From assembly GCF_000402035.1 (NCBI RefSeq), contig NC_021287.1:124001-188000 (forward strand): a stretch of DNA of 64,000 bases, read 5' to 3'. Each line of letters opens with the position of its first letter. Within the stretch, counting starts at the first letter, position 1. The stretch comes from Caballeronia insecticola. Lineage in GTDB: Bacteria > Pseudomonadota > Gammaproteobacteria > Burkholderiales > Burkholderiaceae. Below the pieces are notes generated by a model, which did no database searches, was not told where the DNA came from, and saw only the letters and a program-made list of their open reading frames with translations. The position numbers and the translations under genes were made by a program. Shown piece by piece: positions 8,377 to 18,441 of the stretch.

Positions 8377-8754
8377 ATGATCAAGAACATTCTGGCAATC
8401 GACGATTCAGCCGCGATGCGGCAAATCATCTCGGCGACGCTGGCGACGGCGGGCTACGAAGTGACCGTCGCGTCTGACGGCGAAGAAGGGCTGGAGTGGG
8501 CGCTCGCCGAGCGCTTCGATCTCGTTCTGACCGACCAGCACATGCCGGGCAAGAGCGGGCTCGATCTGATCGTGGCGCTGCGCGCGAACCACGCCTACCG
8601 GGCGACGCCGATCCTGCTCCTCACGACCGAAGGCGGCGAGCCGTTCAAGGATGCGGCGCGCACGGCGGGCGCGACCGGCTGGATCGAGAAGCCGCTCGAT
8701 CCGGACCTGCTGACCGAACTGGTCGCGACGCTCTCGGACGGCACGCAGCACTGA
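8377..8754 (+). CDS. single-domain response regulator, first CheY-like protein of the operon
   Basis: A 125-residue receiver domain without output region. The acidic pair D9-D10, phospho-accepting D53, T83 and K105 are all present, so it can be phosphorylated, presumably by the adjacent CheA. It is distinct from the second CheY further down (131 residues, much closer to E. coli CheY). Paired receivers in one che operon often divide labour between motor binding and phosphate sink; this one lies directly before cheA and is the likelier accessory regulator. The assignment is inferred from position. Confidence 0.85.
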   Translation: MIKNILAIDDSAAMRQIISATLATAGYEVTVASDGEEGLEWALAERFDLVLTDQHMPGKSGLDLIVALRANHAYRATPILLLTTEGGEPFKDAARTAGATGWIEKPLDPDLLTELVATLSDGTQH

Positions 8755-8804
8755 AGCGAAAGCAAAAGACAACCGCGCACGCACGCGCCGACGGTGACTC
8801 AAGC

Positions 8805-11117
8805 ATGACACTCGACATTACCCAGTTCTATCAAACCTTCTTCGACGAAGCAGACGAACTGCTCGCGCAGATGGAACAACTGCTGCTCGTTCTGGACATC
8901 GCGAATCCGGATCCGGAAGACCTTGCGGCGATCTTTCGCGCGGCGCATTCGATCAAGGGCGGCGCTGCGACCTTCGGCTTTACCGCGCTGACCGAGACCA
9001 CGCACATTCTCGAATCGCTGCTCGATCGCGCGCGCAACAACGAACTCGTTCTGCGCCGCGACATGATCGACACGTTCCTCGCTACCAAGGACGTGCTCTC
9101 CGATCAACTTGCCGCATATCGCGCGAGCGCGGAGCCGGATGCGGCGGCGGCCGCCGCGATCTGCGCGAAGCTGGAACGCCTGAAGAACGAAAGCGCATGC
9201 GCACCCGCGACGCAGGTCGTGCAGACGACGCAAGCAGCGCATATCGAGCCGCCCGCGCTGCCGGGAACCACGGCGGATGCGGCGCGCGCGAACCTCGCGC
9301 CGGCTTACGAAGGCGTGAACGCGCCGCCCGCGCATGTGCTCGCGCAGGCAATGGACGCGATTGAAGACGACGGCAACTGGGACGGCGCCTTCGAACTCAC
9401 CGATGTATCGACGCATGCAGGAACCGTTGCCGATGCAACGCCGGGACACACCGGCGGCGAGGCAGCGGAAGTTGGACCCCACCTGAAAATTACGCTACGG
9501 GGGGTGGGCGAGAAGGACCTGGCGACTCTGATCGAGGAGCTGGGCAATCTGGGAAGCATCGTCGGGGAGAAGAAGACGGATGTCGAGTATGTCGTCTGGC
9601 TCGACTCGGACGTTTCGGCTGACGATATCGTCGCTGTGTGCTGCTTCGTGATCGATGAATCGCAGATCACGATCGGCCGTGGCGATGCGGCGGCACCATC
9701 GGCAACACAGCCGGCAACACAGCCGGCAACATCGGCGATGCAACCCGGCCTACGGGAAGAGCCGCAGCAATCGCAGGCGCTCGAAACGCCCGCATCCGCG
9801 GCGAGCAACGAAGCAGTCAAAGAAGAAGTGGCGACGGCGGCCGGGCAACCGGTCGCCGCACCGCCCCGCGATACGCAGAAACCCGCAAGCGACGCCGAGA
9901 AGAAGGCGCGCCCGCAAGCCGCCGCATCGGCGGAAGGCAGCTCGATTCGCGTCGGCGTGGAGAAGGTCGATCAGCTCATCAACCTGGTGGGCGAACTCGT
10001 CATCACGCAGGCCATGCTCGCGGAAACCACGAGCACGTTCGACCCCGCATTGCACGACCGTCTTTTCAACGGCATGGCGCAGCTCGAACGCAATGCGCGC
10101 GATCTGCAAGAGGCCGTCATGTCCATCCGCATGATGCCGATGGATTACGTATTCAGCCGCTTCCCGCGCCTCGTGCGCGACATCGCCGGCAAGCTCGGCA
10201 AGGAAGTGGAACTCGTCACGTTCGGTCAGGCGACCGAGCTGGACAAGAGCCTGATCGAACGCATCATCGATCCGCTCACGCACCTCGTGCGCAACTCGCT
10301 CGACCACGGTATCGAAACCGTGGAAGCGCGCCGCGCGGCGGGCAAGTCGACGACCGGCCAGCTCGTGCTGTCGGCGGCGCATCACGGCGGCAATATCGTG
10401 ATCGAAGTGAGCGACGACGGCGCCGGTCTGCGCCGCGACAAGATTCTCGCGAAGGCGCAGAAGCAGGGCATGCAGGTCAGCGAATCGATGAGCGACGAAG
10501 AAGTGTGGCAGCTCATCTTCATGCCGGGCTTTTCGACCGCCGAACAGGTCACCGATATTTCCGGCCGCGGCGTGGGCATGGACGTGGTGAAGCGCAATAT
10601 TCAGTCGATGGGCGGCCATGTCGAAATCATGTCGCGCCAGGGCGCGGGCACGACCACGAAGATCGTGCTGCCGCTCACGCTTGCAATTCTCGACGGCATG
10701 TCGGTGAAGGTCGGCAACGAGATCTTCATTCTGCCGCTGAACTTCGTGATGGAATCGCTGCAACCCGTCGCCGAAGATATCTACACGGTCGCGAACGGCG
10801 AACGCGTGGTGCGCGTGCGCGGCGAATATCTGCCGCTGGTCGCGCTGCATGCGGTGTTCGATGTCGAGAACGCGCGTACGGAGCCGACGCAGGGCATCGT
10901 CACCATCATGCAGACCGAGGGACGGCGCTTCGCCATGTTGATCGACGAACTCGTCGGCCAGCAGCAAGTGGTCGTGAAGAACCTCGAAACGAATTATCGC
11001 AAGGTGCACGGCATTTCCGCCGCGACCATTCTGGGCGACGGCAGCGTCGCGCTGATCGTCGACGTGGCCGCGCTCAATCGCGAATCGCGCGTGCAGCACG
11101 GCGCGCACGCGCACTGA
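8805..11117 (+). CDS. cheA: chemotaxis sensor histidine kinase CheA
   Basis: A 770-residue cytoplasmic kinase. The P1 Hpt domain has the phospho-accepting H48 in AAHSIKGGAATFG; a low-complexity Ala/Pro/Thr linker follows. The P2 CheY/CheB docking domain spans about 225-295 (LRGVGEKDLATLIEELGNLG to FVIDESQITI). A second linker contains an ATQP tandem repeat. P3 dimerisation starts near 379, P4 ATP-binding has the N box HLVRNSLDHG near 493 and the G2 box SGRGVGMDVVKRN near 583, and P5, the CheW-like coupling domain, runs to the end. The ATG at 8805 gives H48 exactly as in E. coli; in-frame sequence upstream overlaps the preceding gene and is not credible. Confidence 0.96.
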   Translation: MTLDITQFYQTFFDEADELLAQMEQLLLVLDIANPDPEDLAAIFRAAHSIKGGAATFGFTALTETTHILESLLDRARNNELVLRRDMIDTFLATKDVLSDQLAAYRASAEPDAAAAAAICAKLERLKNESACAPATQVVQTTQAAHIEPPALPGTTADAARANLAPAYEGVNAPPAHVLAQAMDAIEDDGNWDGAFELTDVSTHAGTVADATPGHTGGEAAEVGPHLKITLRGVGEKDLATLIEELGNLGSIVGEKKTDVEYVVWLDSDVSADDIVAVCCFVIDESQITIGRGDAAAPSATQPATQPATSAMQPGLREEPQQSQALETPASAASNEAVKEEVATAAGQPVAAPPRDTQKPASDAEKKARPQAAASAEGSSIRVGVEKVDQLINLVGELVITQAMLAETTSTFDPALHDRLFNGMAQLERNARDLQEAVMSIRMMPMDYVFSRFPRLVRDIAGKLGKEVELVTFGQATELDKSLIERIIDPLTHLVRNSLDHGIETVEARRAAGKSTTGQLVLSAAHHGGNIVIEVSDDGAGLRRDKILAKAQKQGMQVSESMSDEEVWQLIFMPGFSTAEQVTDISGRGVGMDVVKRNIQSMGGHVEIMSRQGAGTTTKIVLPLTLAILDGMSVKVGNEIFILPLNFVMESLQPVAEDIYTVANGERVVRVRGEYLPLVALHAVFDVENARTEPTQGIVTIMQTEGRRFAMLIDELVGQQQVVVKNLETNYRKVHGISAATILGDGSVALIVDVAALNRESRVQHGAHAH

Positions 11118-11162
11118 TCCAACTCATACCACCAGACCAACGACAGGCCAAAGGGAGCTCTC

Positions 11163-11690
11163 GTGGCAGACATTCAATCGATTCATCACGCAACGTCGTC
11201 CAGCGCCATGCGCCGCGATGCGCAACACGCCGAAGCGGCAGGACAGGAGTTCCTCGTCTTCACGCTCGGCGCCGAGGAATACGGCATCGACATCCTCAAA
11301 GTGCAAGAGATTCGCGGCTACGACAACGTCACGCGCATTGCGAACGCGCCGGGCTTCATCAAGGGCGTGATCAATCTGCGCGGCATCATCGTGCCGATCG
11401 TCGATATGCGCATCAAGTTCAGTCTCGGCCGCGTCGAGTACGACAACCAGACGGTCGTGATCATCCTGAATGTGGCGCATCGCGTGGTCGGCATGGTCGT
11501 CGACGGCGTCTCGGACGTGCTCACGCTCACGCCGGAACAGGTGATGCCCGCGCCCGAATTCGGCGGCACGCTCGCGACCGAATATCTGACGGGGCTCGGC
11601 ACCGTCGATGGCCGCATGCTGATCCTGATGGACATCGAAAAGCTCATGACGAGCCGCGAGATGGAGCTGATCGACTCCGTCGCCGTATAA
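11163..11690 (+). CDS. cheW: chemotaxis coupling protein CheW
   Basis: A 175-residue adaptor that links chemoreceptors to CheA P5. The SH3-like double barrel begins at [22 protein letters not shown] (near residue 29) and includes [13 protein letters not shown], the typical CheW core. A 28-residue N-terminal extension is unusual but not rare in this family. It starts with GTG behind AAAGGGAG. The chemoreceptor gene begins 18 bp after the stop. Confidence 0.96.
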   Translation: MADIQSIHHATSSSAMRRDAQHAEAAGQEFLVFTLGAEEYGIDILKVQEIRGYDNVTRIANAPGFIKGVINLRGIIVPIVDMRIKFSLGRVEYDNQTVVIILNVAHRVVGMVVDGVSDVLTLTPEQVMPAPEFGGTLATEYLTGLGTVDGRMLILMDIEKLMTSREMELIDSVAV

Positions 11691-11708
11691 GCATCAAGGA
11701 ACCAAGCC

Positions 11709-13559
11709 ATGCTGAAGAAGTTGTCGATCCGCACGACGCTCACGCTCGTCGGCCTGTTGTTCACCGGATGCGCCGCGGTGATCGGCGCGCTCGCGCTCAC
11801 CGGGCTCAATTCCGCGAGCAACGCGCTCAGCTCGCTCGCGCAACAGGACATGGTCGCGATGCGGTCGCTGGCCGAGACGTCGTCGTATCTCTTGCGCTCG
11901 CGCATCACGCTCGACCGCGTACGCTCGCTCGCCGAAGCGGGCAGCACCGAGGAAGCGAAGAAGGCGATCGAGCGCGGCCAGTATCTGCTCGACAAGAGTA
12001 ACGAAAACTGGAAGGTCTATCTCGACACGCCCAAGCCGACGCTGCCCAAGGAAACGCTCGACGCGCTCGTCGCGCAGCACGACGCGCTCTTGAAAAGCGG
12101 CGTGGAGCCTGAGTTCACCGCGATCCGCGCGAACGACATGGCCGCCTATCACGCGATCGCCGACACGAAGATCAGCCCGATGTTCGTCGCCTTCGATCAG
12201 GCCGTGACGGCCGCCGTCGCGTCGCATCAGGAACACGCGGAAAGTTCGCGCGCGGGCACGGCGTCGCATATCGCGGCGCTCAACGTGACGATCGGCGCGG
12301 TGCTTGCGCTCGCGGTGCTGATGCTCGTCGGCACGCGTATCGCGTTGTCGAGCCTGATCGTGAAGCCGATCAACGACGCCGTCGATCACTTCGACCGCAT
12401 CTCGCGCGGCGATCTCACGCAGTCCGCGCAGACCGACAGGACCAACGAGATCGGCCGCCTGTTTGCAGGCATCGAACGCATGCGCGGCAATCTCACGACG
12501 ATGGTCGGCGCCGTGCATCGCGGCGCGGAATCGATCGATGTCGGCGCGCATGAAATCGCGAGCGGCAACACGGATCTGTCGCAGCGCACGGAAGAGCAGG
12601 CGGCGTCGTTGCAGGAAACGGCGTCGAGCATGGAAGAGCTCACGAGCACGGTGAAGCAGAACGCCGACAACGCGCGTCAGGCGAGCCAGCTCGCGGTGAA
12701 TGCATCGGATATCGCGTCGCGCGGCGGCGAGGTGGTCGAGCAGGTCGTCGAGACGATGCACGCGATTGCGTCGAGTTCGAACAAGGTCGTCGACATCATC
12801 GGCGTGATCGAAGGCATCGCGTTCCAGACCAACATTCTCGCGTTGAACGCGGCCGTCGAGGCGGCGCGCGCAGGCGAAGAGGGCCGCGGCTTCGCGGTGG
12901 TCGCGGGCGAAGTGCGCTCGCTCGCGCAGCGCAGCGCGGCGGCGGCGAAGGAGATCAAGACGCTGATCGGCGATTCGGCCGCGAAGGTCGACAGCGGCAC
13001 GGAACTCGTCGCGCGCGCCGGTCAGACGATGGGTGAAATCGTGCAGGCGGTGCGCCGCGTGACCGACATCATGGGCGAGATCAGCGCGGCGTCGGAGGAA
13101 CAGTCCGACGGCATCGGGCAGGTCAACCTCGCTGTCACGCAGATGGACAGTGTTACGCAGCAGAACGCCGCGCTCGTCGAGCAGGCGGCGGCTGCGGCGG
13201 CGTCGCTCGAAGAGCAGACACGTCAATTGAAGGAAGTCGTCGCGCAATGGCGTGTCGAAGGCGCGGCTCCCGTGCGGACGAGCGCATCGGCGGCTGTGGC
13301 GAGGCTCGCGCCCACGATGCCGGTAGCGCGCGTGGAACCGCGCGTCGCAAAGCAAGCGAAAGTTGCGCCGCAGCCTAACGTCGCGCCGGATACGGCCGAT
13401 ATCAAGGAAGCGGGCAACGAAGTACGCAAGACCGCAAGCAAGCCGGCGAACGTCGCGCGTGCCGTGAAGCCCGCAGCGCGCACCGCGACAGCGGCAGTGG
13501 CTCCGGCGTCGCGCGCCAAAGCCACGACCGCCGACGACGGCGACTGGGAAACCTTCTGA
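11709..13559 (+). CDS. methyl-accepting chemotaxis protein (Tar/Tsr class)
   Basis: A 616-residue inner-membrane chemoreceptor. First membrane helix about 10-32, a periplasmic four-helix-bundle sensor of the Tar type (about 33-190), second membrane helix about 195-220, HAMP domain to about 270, then a long coiled-coil signalling domain with the CheA/CheW-contacting hairpin tip [22 protein letters not shown] region. After an Ala/Pro/Lys-rich flexible tail of roughly 100 residues the protein ends DWETF, the pentapeptide that tethers CheR and CheB. The ligand is unknown. Its place inside the che operon suggests it is the main partner of these Che proteins. Confidence 0.93.
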   Translation: MLKKLSIRTTLTLVGLLFTGCAAVIGALALTGLNSASNALSSLAQQDMVAMRSLAETSSYLLRSRITLDRVRSLAEAGSTEEAKKAIERGQYLLDKSNENWKVYLDTPKPTLPKETLDALVAQHDALLKSGVEPEFTAIRANDMAAYHAIADTKISPMFVAFDQAVTAAVASHQEHAESSRAGTASHIAALNVTIGAVLALAVLMLVGTRIALSSLIVKPINDAVDHFDRISRGDLTQSAQTDRTNEIGRLFAGIERMRGNLTTMVGAVHRGAESIDVGAHEIASGNTDLSQRTEEQAASLQETASSMEELTSTVKQNADNARQASQLAVNASDIASRGGEVVEQVVETMHAIASSSNKVVDIIGVIEGIAFQTNILALNAAVEAARAGEEGRGFAVVAGEVRSLAQRSAAAAKEIKTLIGDSAAKVDSGTELVARAGQTMGEIVQAVRRVTDIMGEISAASEEQSDGIGQVNLAVTQMDSVTQQNAALVEQAAAAAASLEEQTRQLKEVVAQWRVEGAAPVRTSASAAVARLAPTMPVARVEPRVAKQAKVAPQPNVAPDTADIKEAGNEVRKTASKPANVARAVKPAARTATAAVAPASRAKATTADDGDWETF

Positions 13560-13712
13560 CCGAATGTGAAACGAGACGACCATGCAAGCACAGCGCAATG
13601 AAACCGGCAACCGGCGCTTCGTAAAAGCGTGCGGGATGCGCGCGTGCACATGGTCTTCGACTGCATCGCAAGCCGCGAGCGCGATCGACACGCCAAGGAC
13701 GCACGAAACATC

Positions 13713-14636
13713 ATGATGGCCACGCGCAACGCGCGCGCCGACTCGCCCGCCAGCGTGCGCGGCCCGGAAGTCGAGCGCGATTTCGAATTCACGGCGGCGG
13801 ACTTCGCCCGCATTCGCGAGCTGATTCATCGGCGCGCGGGCATTTCGCTGTCGGACCATAAACGCGACATGGCGTACAGCCGCCTCGCACGCCGTCTGCG
13901 CGCATGCGGCATCGACACGTTCAAGCAGTATCTCGATCGTCTCGAAACGCACGAGGACAACGCCGAGTGGGAAGCGTTCGTCAACGCGCTGACTACCAAT
14001 CTGACGGCGTTCTTCCGCGAGTCGCATCACTTTCCGATTCTCGCGGAGTTCGTCAAGCGCCGCCCGCAGCCGTTCTCGGTGTGGTGCTCGGCGGCGTCCA
14101 CCGGCGAAGAGCCGTATTCGATTGCGATGACGCTCGTCGAAGCGCTCGGCGAACACGCGGCGCGTCAGTGCACGGTGTTCGCGAGCGACATCGACAGCCA
14201 GGTGCTCGCGAAGGCGGAAGCGGGCGTGTATTCGCTCGATCAGGTGAAGGCGCTGCCGGTCGAGCGGCTGAAGCGCTTCTTCCTGAAGGGTACGGGCTCG
14301 CATGCGGGACTCGTGAAGGTGCGTCCGGAATTGCGCGCGATGGTGAACTTCGGCCGCGTCAATCTGACGGATGCGCGCTACGACATCAAAGGCCCGTTCG
14401 ACGCGATCTTCTGCCGCAACGTGATGATCTACTTCGACAAGCCGACGCAAGGACAAGTGCTGTCGCGCTTCGAGCCGCTGATGAAGCCGGGCGCGCTGCT
14501 GTTCGCCGGGCATTCGGAGAATTTCACGTACGTGTCGCAGGCGTTCAGGCTGCGCGGACAGACCGTGTACGAGCTGTCGCGCGACCTCAAGACGACGGGC
14601 AAGCCGCAGCGCGCGCTCGCAGGAGAGGTGGCATGA
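13713..14636 (+). CDS. cheR: chemoreceptor methyltransferase CheR
   Basis: A 307-residue S-adenosylmethionine-dependent methyltransferase that methylates receptor glutamates. The N-terminal helical domain ([22 protein letters not shown]) is followed by the SAM-binding [17 protein letters not shown] segment and [10 protein letters not shown]. Two adjacent ATGs at 13713 and 13716 are possible; an AAGGA site lies about 14 bases upstream. Longer in-frame starts reach back to 13629 but add an uncharacteristic Arg-rich lead. A 153-bp gap with no clear gene separates it from the chemoreceptor. Its stop overlaps the cheD start (ATGA). Confidence 0.94.
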   Translation: MMATRNARADSPASVRGPEVERDFEFTAADFARIRELIHRRAGISLSDHKRDMAYSRLARRLRACGIDTFKQYLDRLETHEDNAEWEAFVNALTTNLTAFFRESHHFPILAEFVKRRPQPFSVWCSAASTGEEPYSIAMTLVEALGEHAARQCTVFASDIDSQVLAKAEAGVYSLDQVKALPVERLKRFFLKGTGSHAGLVKVRPELRAMVNFGRVNLTDARYDIKGPFDAIFCRNVMIYFDKPTQGQVLSRFEPLMKPGALLFAGHSENFTYVSQAFRLRGQTVYELSRDLKTTGKPQRALAGEVA

Positions 14637-15376
14637 GCGGCCTGCCTATCGCGTCGAATCTCTATTACGACAATCACTTCAAGAAGCCGGGCGTGAAGCT
14701 GCTGCCCAACGAGTTCTACATGACGAGCGAGGACATGGTGCTCGTCACCGTGCTGGGTTCGTGTGTCGCGGCGTGCATCAACGATCGCACGGCGGGCATC
14801 GGCGGGATGAATCATTTCATGCTGCCCGACGACGGCTCCGATGCGTCGCATGCGGCATCCGATTCGATGCGCTACGGCGCGTACGCGATGGAAGTGCTCA
14901 TCAACGAACTCATCAAGCGCGGCGGGCGGCGCGAACGTTTCGAAGCGAAGGTGTTCGGCGGCGGCGCGGTGCTCGCCGGCATGACCACGATCAACATCGG
15001 CGATCGCAACTCCGAATTCGTGCGGCGTTATCTGGCGCTGGAGAAGATTCGCATCGTCGCCGAGGACTTGCAGGGCATGCATCCGCGCAAGGTCGCGTTC
15101 ATGCCGCGTTCGGGCCAGGTGATGGTCAAGAAGCTGAAGACTGCGCACGATCCGGTGGTCGTCGAACGCGAACAGGCGCTCGTGCAGCGCTCGCCCGAAG
15201 AGCGCGCGGAGCGGCTCGCGAAGGCGCGTGCGCGCGTCGAATTGTTTCAGTCGAACGCGACGGCTGCGATGACCACAAAGCCGCGGGCGGAGTTGTTCGC
15301 GATGAATGCATCGAACGTGAAGCGCCCGCGCGCGGAACTGTTCTCGTCGCGCATGAAGACCGCGGAGGAAGCATGA
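14633..15376 (+). CDS. cheD: chemoreceptor glutamine deamidase CheD
   Basis: A 247-residue deamidase that converts receptor glutamines to glutamate. The catalytic Cys is C44 in VLGSCVAAC and the histidine H61 in [15 protein letters not shown] and [16 protein letters not shown] complete the family core, which ends near residue 175. Beyond it is an unusual 70-residue Arg/Ala-rich tail with three copies of a (K/R)xRxELF element (RARVELF, KPRAELF, RPRAELF) about 19 residues apart. It overlaps cheR and cheB by four bases each (ATGA), indicating translational coupling, and a GGAGAGG site precedes its ATG. Confidence 0.94.
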   Translation: MSGLPIASNLYYDNHFKKPGVKLLPNEFYMTSEDMVLVTVLGSCVAACINDRTAGIGGMNHFMLPDDGSDASHAASDSMRYGAYAMEVLINELIKRGGRRERFEAKVFGGGAVLAGMTTINIGDRNSEFVRRYLALEKIRIVAEDLQGMHPRKVAFMPRSGQVMVKKLKTAHDPVVVEREQALVQRSPEERAERLAKARARVELFQSNATAAMTTKPRAELFAMNASNVKRPRAELFSSRMKTAEEA

Positions 15377-16470
15377 CACTCAGCCACGCGCCGAAGATCA
15401 AAGTGCTGTGCGTCGACGACTCGGCGCTCGTGCGCAGCCTGATGACCGAAATCATCAACTCGCAGCCCGACATGCACGTGTGCGCGACCGCGCCCGATCC
15501 GCTCGTCGCGCGCGAACTCATCAAGCTGCATAACCCGGACGTGCTCACGCTCGACGTCGAAATGCCGCGCATGGACGGCCTCGACTTCCTGGAAAAGCTG
15601 ATGCGTCTGCGGCCGATGCCGGTCGTGATGGTGTCGTCGCTGACCGAGCGCGGCAACGAAATCACGCTGCGCGCGCTGGAACTGGGCGCAGTCGACTTCG
15701 TCACGAAGCCGAAGGTCGGCATTCGCGACGGCATGCTCGATTACGCCGAAAAGCTCGCCGACAAGATTCGCGCGGCCTCGCGTGCGCGCGTCAAGCAGGT
15801 CACGCATGCGCCGAGCGCGCCCGCGAATGCCGCCGCGCACAAGCCCGCGCCGCACTTCAACAATCCGCTCGTGTCGACGGAGAAGCTCGTGATCGTCGGC
15901 GCATCGACGGGCGGCACCGAAGCGATTCGCGAAGTGCTCGTGCCGCTGCCGCCCGATGCGCCCGCGGTGCTCATCGCGCAGCACATGCCGCCGGGCTTCA
16001 CGAAGTCGTTCGCGCAGCGTCTGAACGGGCTGTGCCGCATCACGGTGAAGGAAGCGGAACACGGCGAGCGCGTGCTGCCGGGCCACGCGTATATCGCGCC
16101 GGGACACGCGCATCTGGTGCTCGCGCGAAGCGGGGCGAACTACGTCGCGCATCTGTCGGATGCACCGCCGGTGAACCGGCATCGGCCGTCGGTCGATGTG
16201 CTGTTCCGCTCGGCGGCGCAGCACGCGGGCAAGAACGCGATCGGCGTGATCCTGACCGGCATGGGCCGCGACGGCGCCGCCGGTCTGCTCGACATGCAGC
16301 AGGCGGGCGCGTACACGCTCGCACAGGACGAAGCGAGTTGCGTGGTGTTCGGCATGCCGCGCGAGGCGATTGCAATGGGCGGCGCAAGCGAAGTCGCGCC
16401 GCTCGTGGAAATGAGCCGGCGCGTGATGGCGCGACTGGCCTCGATGGGCGAACGCGTGCAGCGCGTCTGA
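15373..16470 (+). CDS. cheB: chemotaxis response regulator methylesterase CheB
   Basis: A 365-residue two-domain enzyme. The N-terminal receiver has D15-D16, phospho-acceptor D61 and the DFVTKP lysine; the C-terminal methylesterase carries the serine in GASTGG, the histidine in AQHMPPGF and the aspartate in GMGRDGAAG. It removes methyl groups from receptors after phosphorylation by CheA, opposing CheR. The ATG overlaps the cheD stop, with GGAGGAA upstream. The linker (about 140-165) is Ala/Pro rich. Confidence 0.96.
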   Translation: MTLSHAPKIKVLCVDDSALVRSLMTEIINSQPDMHVCATAPDPLVARELIKLHNPDVLTLDVEMPRMDGLDFLEKLMRLRPMPVVMVSSLTERGNEITLRALELGAVDFVTKPKVGIRDGMLDYAEKLADKIRAASRARVKQVTHAPSAPANAAAHKPAPHFNNPLVSTEKLVIVGASTGGTEAIREVLVPLPPDAPAVLIAQHMPPGFTKSFAQRLNGLCRITVKEAEHGERVLPGHAYIAPGHAHLVLARSGANYVAHLSDAPPVNRHRPSVDVLFRSAAQHAGKNAIGVILTGMGRDGAAGLLDMQQAGAYTLAQDEASCVVFGMPREAIAMGGASEVAPLVEMSRRVMARLASMGERVQRV

Positions 16471-16519
16471 CTTTTGAATTTAAGCGGCGTCGCCGCATTG
16501 AGAACACACGGGAGTGATG

Positions 16520-16915
16520 ATGGACAAGAACATGAAGATCCTCGTCGTCGACGATTTTCCGACGATGCGCCGTATCGTGCGCAACCTGCTCAAGGAACTG
16601 GGCTACTCGAACGTCGATGAAGCCGAAGACGGCGCAGCCGGTCTCGCGCGCCTGCGCGGCGGCGGCTTCGACTTCGTGATCACCGACTGGAACATGCCGA
16701 ACCTCGACGGTCTGTCGATGCTGCAGCAGATCCGCGCGGACGCATCGCTCTCGCATCTGCCGGTGCTGATGGTGACGGCGGAGTCGAAGAAGGAGAACAT
16801 CATCGCGGCGGCGCAGGCGGGCGCGAACGGCTATGTGGTGAAGCCCTTCACGGCCGCCACGCTCGACGAGAAGCTCACGAAGATTCTCGAGAAGATGGCC
16901 AAGGCCGGGAGCTGA
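16520..16915 (+). CDS. cheY: chemotaxis response regulator CheY
   Basis: A 131-residue receiver that binds the flagellar switch when phosphorylated. D11-D12, phospho-acceptor D56, the T in MVTAES and the lysine in VVKPFTA match E. coli CheY closely. Three consecutive in-frame start codons exist (GTG 16514, ATG 16517, ATG 16520); the third has the best distance from the GGGAG site and yields [12 protein letters not shown]. cheZ begins two bases past the stop. This is the main motor-binding CheY candidate of the two. Confidence 0.95.
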   Translation: MDKNMKILVVDDFPTMRRIVRNLLKELGYSNVDEAEDGAAGLARLRGGGFDFVITDWNMPNLDGLSMLQQIRADASLSHLPVLMVTAESKKENIIAAAQAGANGYVVKPFTAATLDEKLTKILEKMAKAGS

Positions 16916-16917
16916 TC

Positions 16918-17646
16918 GTGAACGATCTGACCACTGAACTCACGGCCGCGGTGGCCGAAGCCGAAGCTGGAAGCGACGGCGATCCGTCGAGCGATCGCAT
17001 TCTCGCGCGCATCGGCCAACTGACGCGCACGCTGCGCGATTCGATGCGCGAGCTGGGCCTCGACAAGCAGGTCGAGGCCGCTGCGCAAGCCGTGCCCGAC
17101 GCGCGCGACCGCCTGAAGTACGTCGCGACGATGACCGAGCAGGCCGCCGAGCGCGCGCTCAACGCGATCGAACTCGCCAAGCCCGTGCAGGAAGCGATGC
17201 AGACCGAAGCGCAGGCGCTCGACGCACGCTGGGCCAAATGGTACGACGCGCCGCTCGCGCAGGCCGAAGCGGGCGCGCTGCTCGCGCAAACCCGCACGTT
17301 CCTGCAAAGCGTGCCGGAACGCACGCAGGCGACCAACGCGCAGTTGCTGGAAATCATGCTCGCGCAGGACTTTCAGGATCTGACCGGGCAGGTGATCAAG
17401 AAGATTACGGACGTCGTGTATCTGATCGAGCAGCAGTTGCTCGGCGTGCTGCTGGAGAACATCGCGCCGGAGCGGCGTGAGCAGTTCGCGGCGTCGGCGG
17501 CGGCGCTGATGTCGTCGTCGTTGTCGATGCCGGGCGGCAATCCGGAAGGCTTGCTCAACGGACCGCAGATCAATCCCGAAGGACGCAGCGATGTCGTGCA
17601 GGATCAGTCTCAAGTCGACGATCTGCTCGCAAGCCTCGGTTTCTGA
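16918..17646 (+). CDS. cheZ: CheY-P phosphatase CheZ
   Basis: A 242-residue phosphatase that dephosphorylates CheY-P. The long helical hairpin includes AQDFQDLTGQVIKK, where D154 and Q158 correspond to the catalytic D143 and Q147 of E. coli. The C-terminus DQSQVDDLLASLGF is the CheY-binding peptide, joined by a flexible Gly/Ser/Asn-rich linker. It starts with GTG two bases after cheY, so the two are translationally linked. It is the last gene of the operon, followed by a terminator. Confidence 0.95.
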   Translation: MNDLTTELTAAVAEAEAGSDGDPSSDRILARIGQLTRTLRDSMRELGLDKQVEAAAQAVPDARDRLKYVATMTEQAAERALNAIELAKPVQEAMQTEAQALDARWAKWYDAPLAQAEAGALLAQTRTFLQSVPERTQATNAQLLEIMLAQDFQDLTGQVIKKITDVVYLIEQQLLGVLLENIAPERREQFAASAAALMSSSLSMPGGNPEGLLNGPQINPEGRSDVVQDQSQVDDLLASLGF

Positions 17647-17693
17647 GGGCGGACCGGAGGCATCGTTTCGACCTGCCTGGAGCCGGTAAAAAG

Positions 17694-17728
17694 ACGCGAA
17701 GCGCATATGAATGTGCTTCGCGTTTTTT
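17694..17728 (+). terminator. intrinsic terminator of the motAB–che operon
   Basis: A 13-bp stem containing one G-U pair (17694-17706 with 17711-17723) closes on ATGA and is followed by a run of Ts to 17728. It lies 48 bp past the cheZ stop. Confidence 0.9.
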
Positions 17729-17815
17729 ATTGTGTGCGCTCGCGAACGTGAGGACCATTCCACGCGGCTGGCATACTGACGGTATTCGCACTGTGAGAGT
17801 CAGCGTGAAAAAGCG

Positions 17816-17831
17816 GTGACGCATCTGTCAC
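17816..17831. promoter_or_regulatory. GTGAC-N6-GTCAC inverted repeat before DUF2844 gene
   Basis: GTGAC at 17816-17820 and GTCAC at 17827-17831 form a perfect five-base inverted repeat about 60 bp before the DUF2844 start. It is a possible operator for a dimeric regulator; no partner is known. Confidence 0.25.
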
Positions 17832-17889
17832 TAATCGTCATGAGCCGGCCGCTCGGGAGGGCCGGACGGCGGAATGGATAGGAGGCCCA

Positions 17890-18423
17890 GTGAAGGCACC
17901 GAAGCAATCCCGACATGGGCATCTGGCTGGAACGCTGGCGATCGTCGCCGGCGCGTTGAGCGTGTTGTGCGCAGCGGCGCCCGCGTATGCAGTACTCGGC
18001 GGCGAGCCGATGAACGCGCCGCAGGGCGCTCTCGCCACATCCGCGAAGGCTGTCGTGCATGCGGCCGGCGCGAGCGGCGCAAGCGGCGCATCGTCGGCAT
18101 CGACATCGAATTACACCGTGCGCACGACGACGCTCGCTAGCGGCACCGTTGTTAACGAATATTTGTCCACCGAAGGCATCGTGTTCGGCATCGCATGGCA
18201 CGGGCCGCGCGTGCCCAATCTCCCGACCCTGCTCGGGAGCTATTTTCCGCAATATCAGCAAGGCCTTCTGGCGCAGCGCGCCGCACGCGGCGGCCGGGGG
18301 CAGGTGAGCGTGGATGATCCCGGTCTGGTCGTGAATTCGGGCGGACACATGGGCTCGTTCGCGGGCAGCGCGTATCTTCCGCAATCCTTGCCCGCCGGCG
18401 TGTCCGCCAGCGATATCCAGTAA
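17890..18423 (+). CDS. DUF2844 family secreted protein
   Basis: A 177-residue exported protein. The signal peptide runs to about residue 34 (cleavage after AYA), followed by the family's VLGGEP start, an Ala/Ser/Gly spacer, and the conserved TTTLASGTVVNEYLSTEGIVFGIAWHGP core that defines DUF2844. The GTG start is preceded by GGAGG. Function is unknown in the family. A DUF3443 lipoprotein gene follows after 18 bp; the two families occur together in Burkholderiaceae, so they likely act in one pathway at the cell envelope. Confidence 0.85.
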   Translation: MKAPKQSRHGHLAGTLAIVAGALSVLCAAAPAYAVLGGEPMNAPQGALATSAKAVVHAAGASGASGASSASTSNYTVRTTTLASGTVVNEYLSTEGIVFGIAWHGPRVPNLPTLLGSYFPQYQQGLLAQRAARGGRGQVSVDDPGLVVNSGGHMGSFAGSAYLPQSLPAGVSASDIQ

Positions 18424-18441
18424 GCGACGGGAGAACCCAGT

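Noticed and set aside
13582..13716. 44-codon frame between the chemoreceptor and cheR
   Set aside because: Weak ribosome site, no signal or motif, and it ends at the cheR start; more likely a leader.
11694..14513. Very long open frame on the minus strand opposite the chemoreceptor and cheR
   Set aside because: Arg-rich composition, no recognisable domain and a full overlap with well-supported genes; it is a by-product of GC-rich codon use.
16484..16496. GCGGCG-T-CGCCGC hairpin before cheY as a terminator
   Set aside because: No T tract and a one-base loop; the cheY gene follows directly in the same operon.
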